A stretch of DNA of 6,910 nt from Planctomycetota bacterium (GTDB taxonomy: Bacteria; Planctomycetota; Phycisphaerae; UBA1845; PWPN01). Every line of letters begins with the position of its first letter. Position 1 is the stretch's first letter. Under the pieces are notes generated by a model. That model ran no database searches, was not told where the DNA came from, and saw only the letters and a list, made by a program, of their open reading frames with translations. Below, one piece after another: positions 6,499 through 6,910 of the stretch. The position numbers were made by a program, and so were the translations under genes. Location: positions 1 to 6,910 of the forward strand of contig JACQVT010000800.1 in assembly GCA_016209665.1 (NCBI GenBank), read 5' to 3'.

Positions 6499-6502
6499 CT
6501 CC
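6499..6502 (-). promoter_or_regulatory. tadE ribosome binding site overlapping the peptidase stop codon
   Basis: GGAG on the coding strand shares its first base with the TAG stop (6502-6504) of the upstream gene. The spacing of 8 bases favours the GTG at 6490. The arrangement suggests that tadE translation follows from that of the peptidase. Confidence 0.6.
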
Positions 6503-6910
6503 TACATCGGCCAGTGGAACTGGCCGAAGAAGACGATCAGCGTGCCGATGCTCAAAGGCACGCCGTACGGCAACAACTGCGAGGTCGCCCCGAAGCTCTT
6601 CGCCGAGCCGAACTCGCTGAAAACCGTCGATCGGTGCGAGATCTTGTCCGCGATCGTGTACAGGTTGCCGTAGGCCTGCCACAAGCGCCCCGTCGACAGG
6701 ATCATCACCACCGCGATCACGCCGCCCACCACCGCTCCCACGCAGAATGAGATGAACGTCAGCCATGGCCCCAGCCATACGCCGATCGCCATCATCAGCT
6801 TCACGTCGCCTGCTCCCATCCCGTGCATCAGCCAGGGAACGATCAACGTGGCAAACCCCACCACGAGGCCCGCCAACCCCCCCCCCCGGCCGCTCCACCC
6901 CAAGAACCAC
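6502..6910 (-). CDS. cpaA: CpaA/TadV prepilin peptidase (5' end off window)
   Basis: The last 136 or so residues of an A24 aspartic prepilin peptidase are present; the frame is open to the right edge. The key motif GMGAGDVKLMMAIG is clear, with the catalytic aspartate codon at 6805-6807. The first catalytic aspartate, in the N-terminal part, is outside the window. Hydrophobic segments surround the motif: LAGLVVGFATLIVPWL before, LTFISFCVGAVVGGVIAVVMIL after, and a final one near the C-terminus (YGVPLSIGTLIVFF), as expected for a polytopic inner-membrane enzyme. TadV/CpaA cleaves the leaders of Flp pilin and TadE after glycine. The visible size fits the short TadV type, without the N-methyltransferase domain of PilD. 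A tract of 11 G lies in the coding strand; the reading frame looks sensible on both sides of it. Confidence 0.92.
   Translation of the reverse strand, partial: WFLGWSGRGGGLAGLVVGFATLIVPWLMHGMGAGDVKLMMAIGVWLGPWLTFISFCVGAVVGGVIAVVMILSTGRLWQAYGNLYTIADKISHRSTVFSEFGSAKSFGATSQLLPYGVPLSIGTLIVFFGQFHWPM
6877..6887 (-). repeat. 11-base G homopolymer inside the peptidase gene
   Basis: Eleven consecutive C on the plus strand, so G on the coding strand, encode the end of an Arg codon and Gly-Gly-Gly in a loop before a membrane segment. It is the longest homopolymer in the window. Slippage here would shift the frame before the catalytic GAGD motif. Confidence 0.9.

Noticed and set aside
1..6910. CRISPR arrays, insertion sequences, tRNA or rRNA genes, toxin-antitoxin or defence genes
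   Set aside because: I found no direct-repeat arrays, transposase motifs, tRNA-like folds or defence domains; nearly all bases belong to Tad pilus genes.

Overview
The window is one stretch of a Tad/Flp (type IVc) pilus assembly locus. All six genes lie on the minus strand, so the operon is read from the right edge to the left edge. In order of transcription they are: the 3' part of a CpaA/TadV prepilin peptidase, a TadE-like minor pseudopilin, CpaB/RcpC, the outer-membrane secretin CpaC/RcpA, a large TadG-like protein with a von Willebrand factor A (vWA) fold, and the 5' part of CpaE/TadZ. The motor (TadA) and platform proteins (TadB, TadC) would be expected beyond the left edge. The major Flp pilin is not in the window.

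The base composition is GC-rich. The organism must be diderm, because the operon encodes a secretin. The gene order and the TadG-like protein, whose vWA domain is interrupted by a long insertion, resemble what I recall from Planctomycetota (Phycisphaerae and relatives). This is an impression, not a proven assignment.

Layout: 6502-6910 prepilin peptidase (partial); 5993-6490 TadE; 5803-5992 a 190-base non-coding gap with three candidate stem-loops, one just upstream of the cpaB ribosome binding site; 4750-5802 CpaB; a gap of about 78 bases; 3067-4671 secretin; a 115-base gap holding a 9-bp inverted repeat around a G-rich segment; 744-2951 TadG-like vWA protein; two bases; 1-741 CpaE/TadZ (partial). 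Two junctions are tight enough to suggest translational coupling: peptidase to TadE, where the Shine-Dalgarno overlaps the stop codon, and TadG to CpaE, with a 2-base gap. The other three are looser and contain RNA-structure candidates.

Working model: the peptidase cleaves TadE and the off-window pilin after a glycine. CpaB and the secretin form the periplasmic and outer-membrane channel. CpaE helps place the machine at a cell site. The TadG-like protein is inner-membrane anchored, with a large extracytoplasmic vWA region that could act at the pilus base or as an adhesive or metal-sensing part. I see no wholly new system here. The points most worth a second look are the roughly 350-residue insertion inside the vWA domain, the CpaE P-loop that lacks both lysines, an 11-base G tract in the peptidase gene, and the structured leaders of cpaB and tadG.
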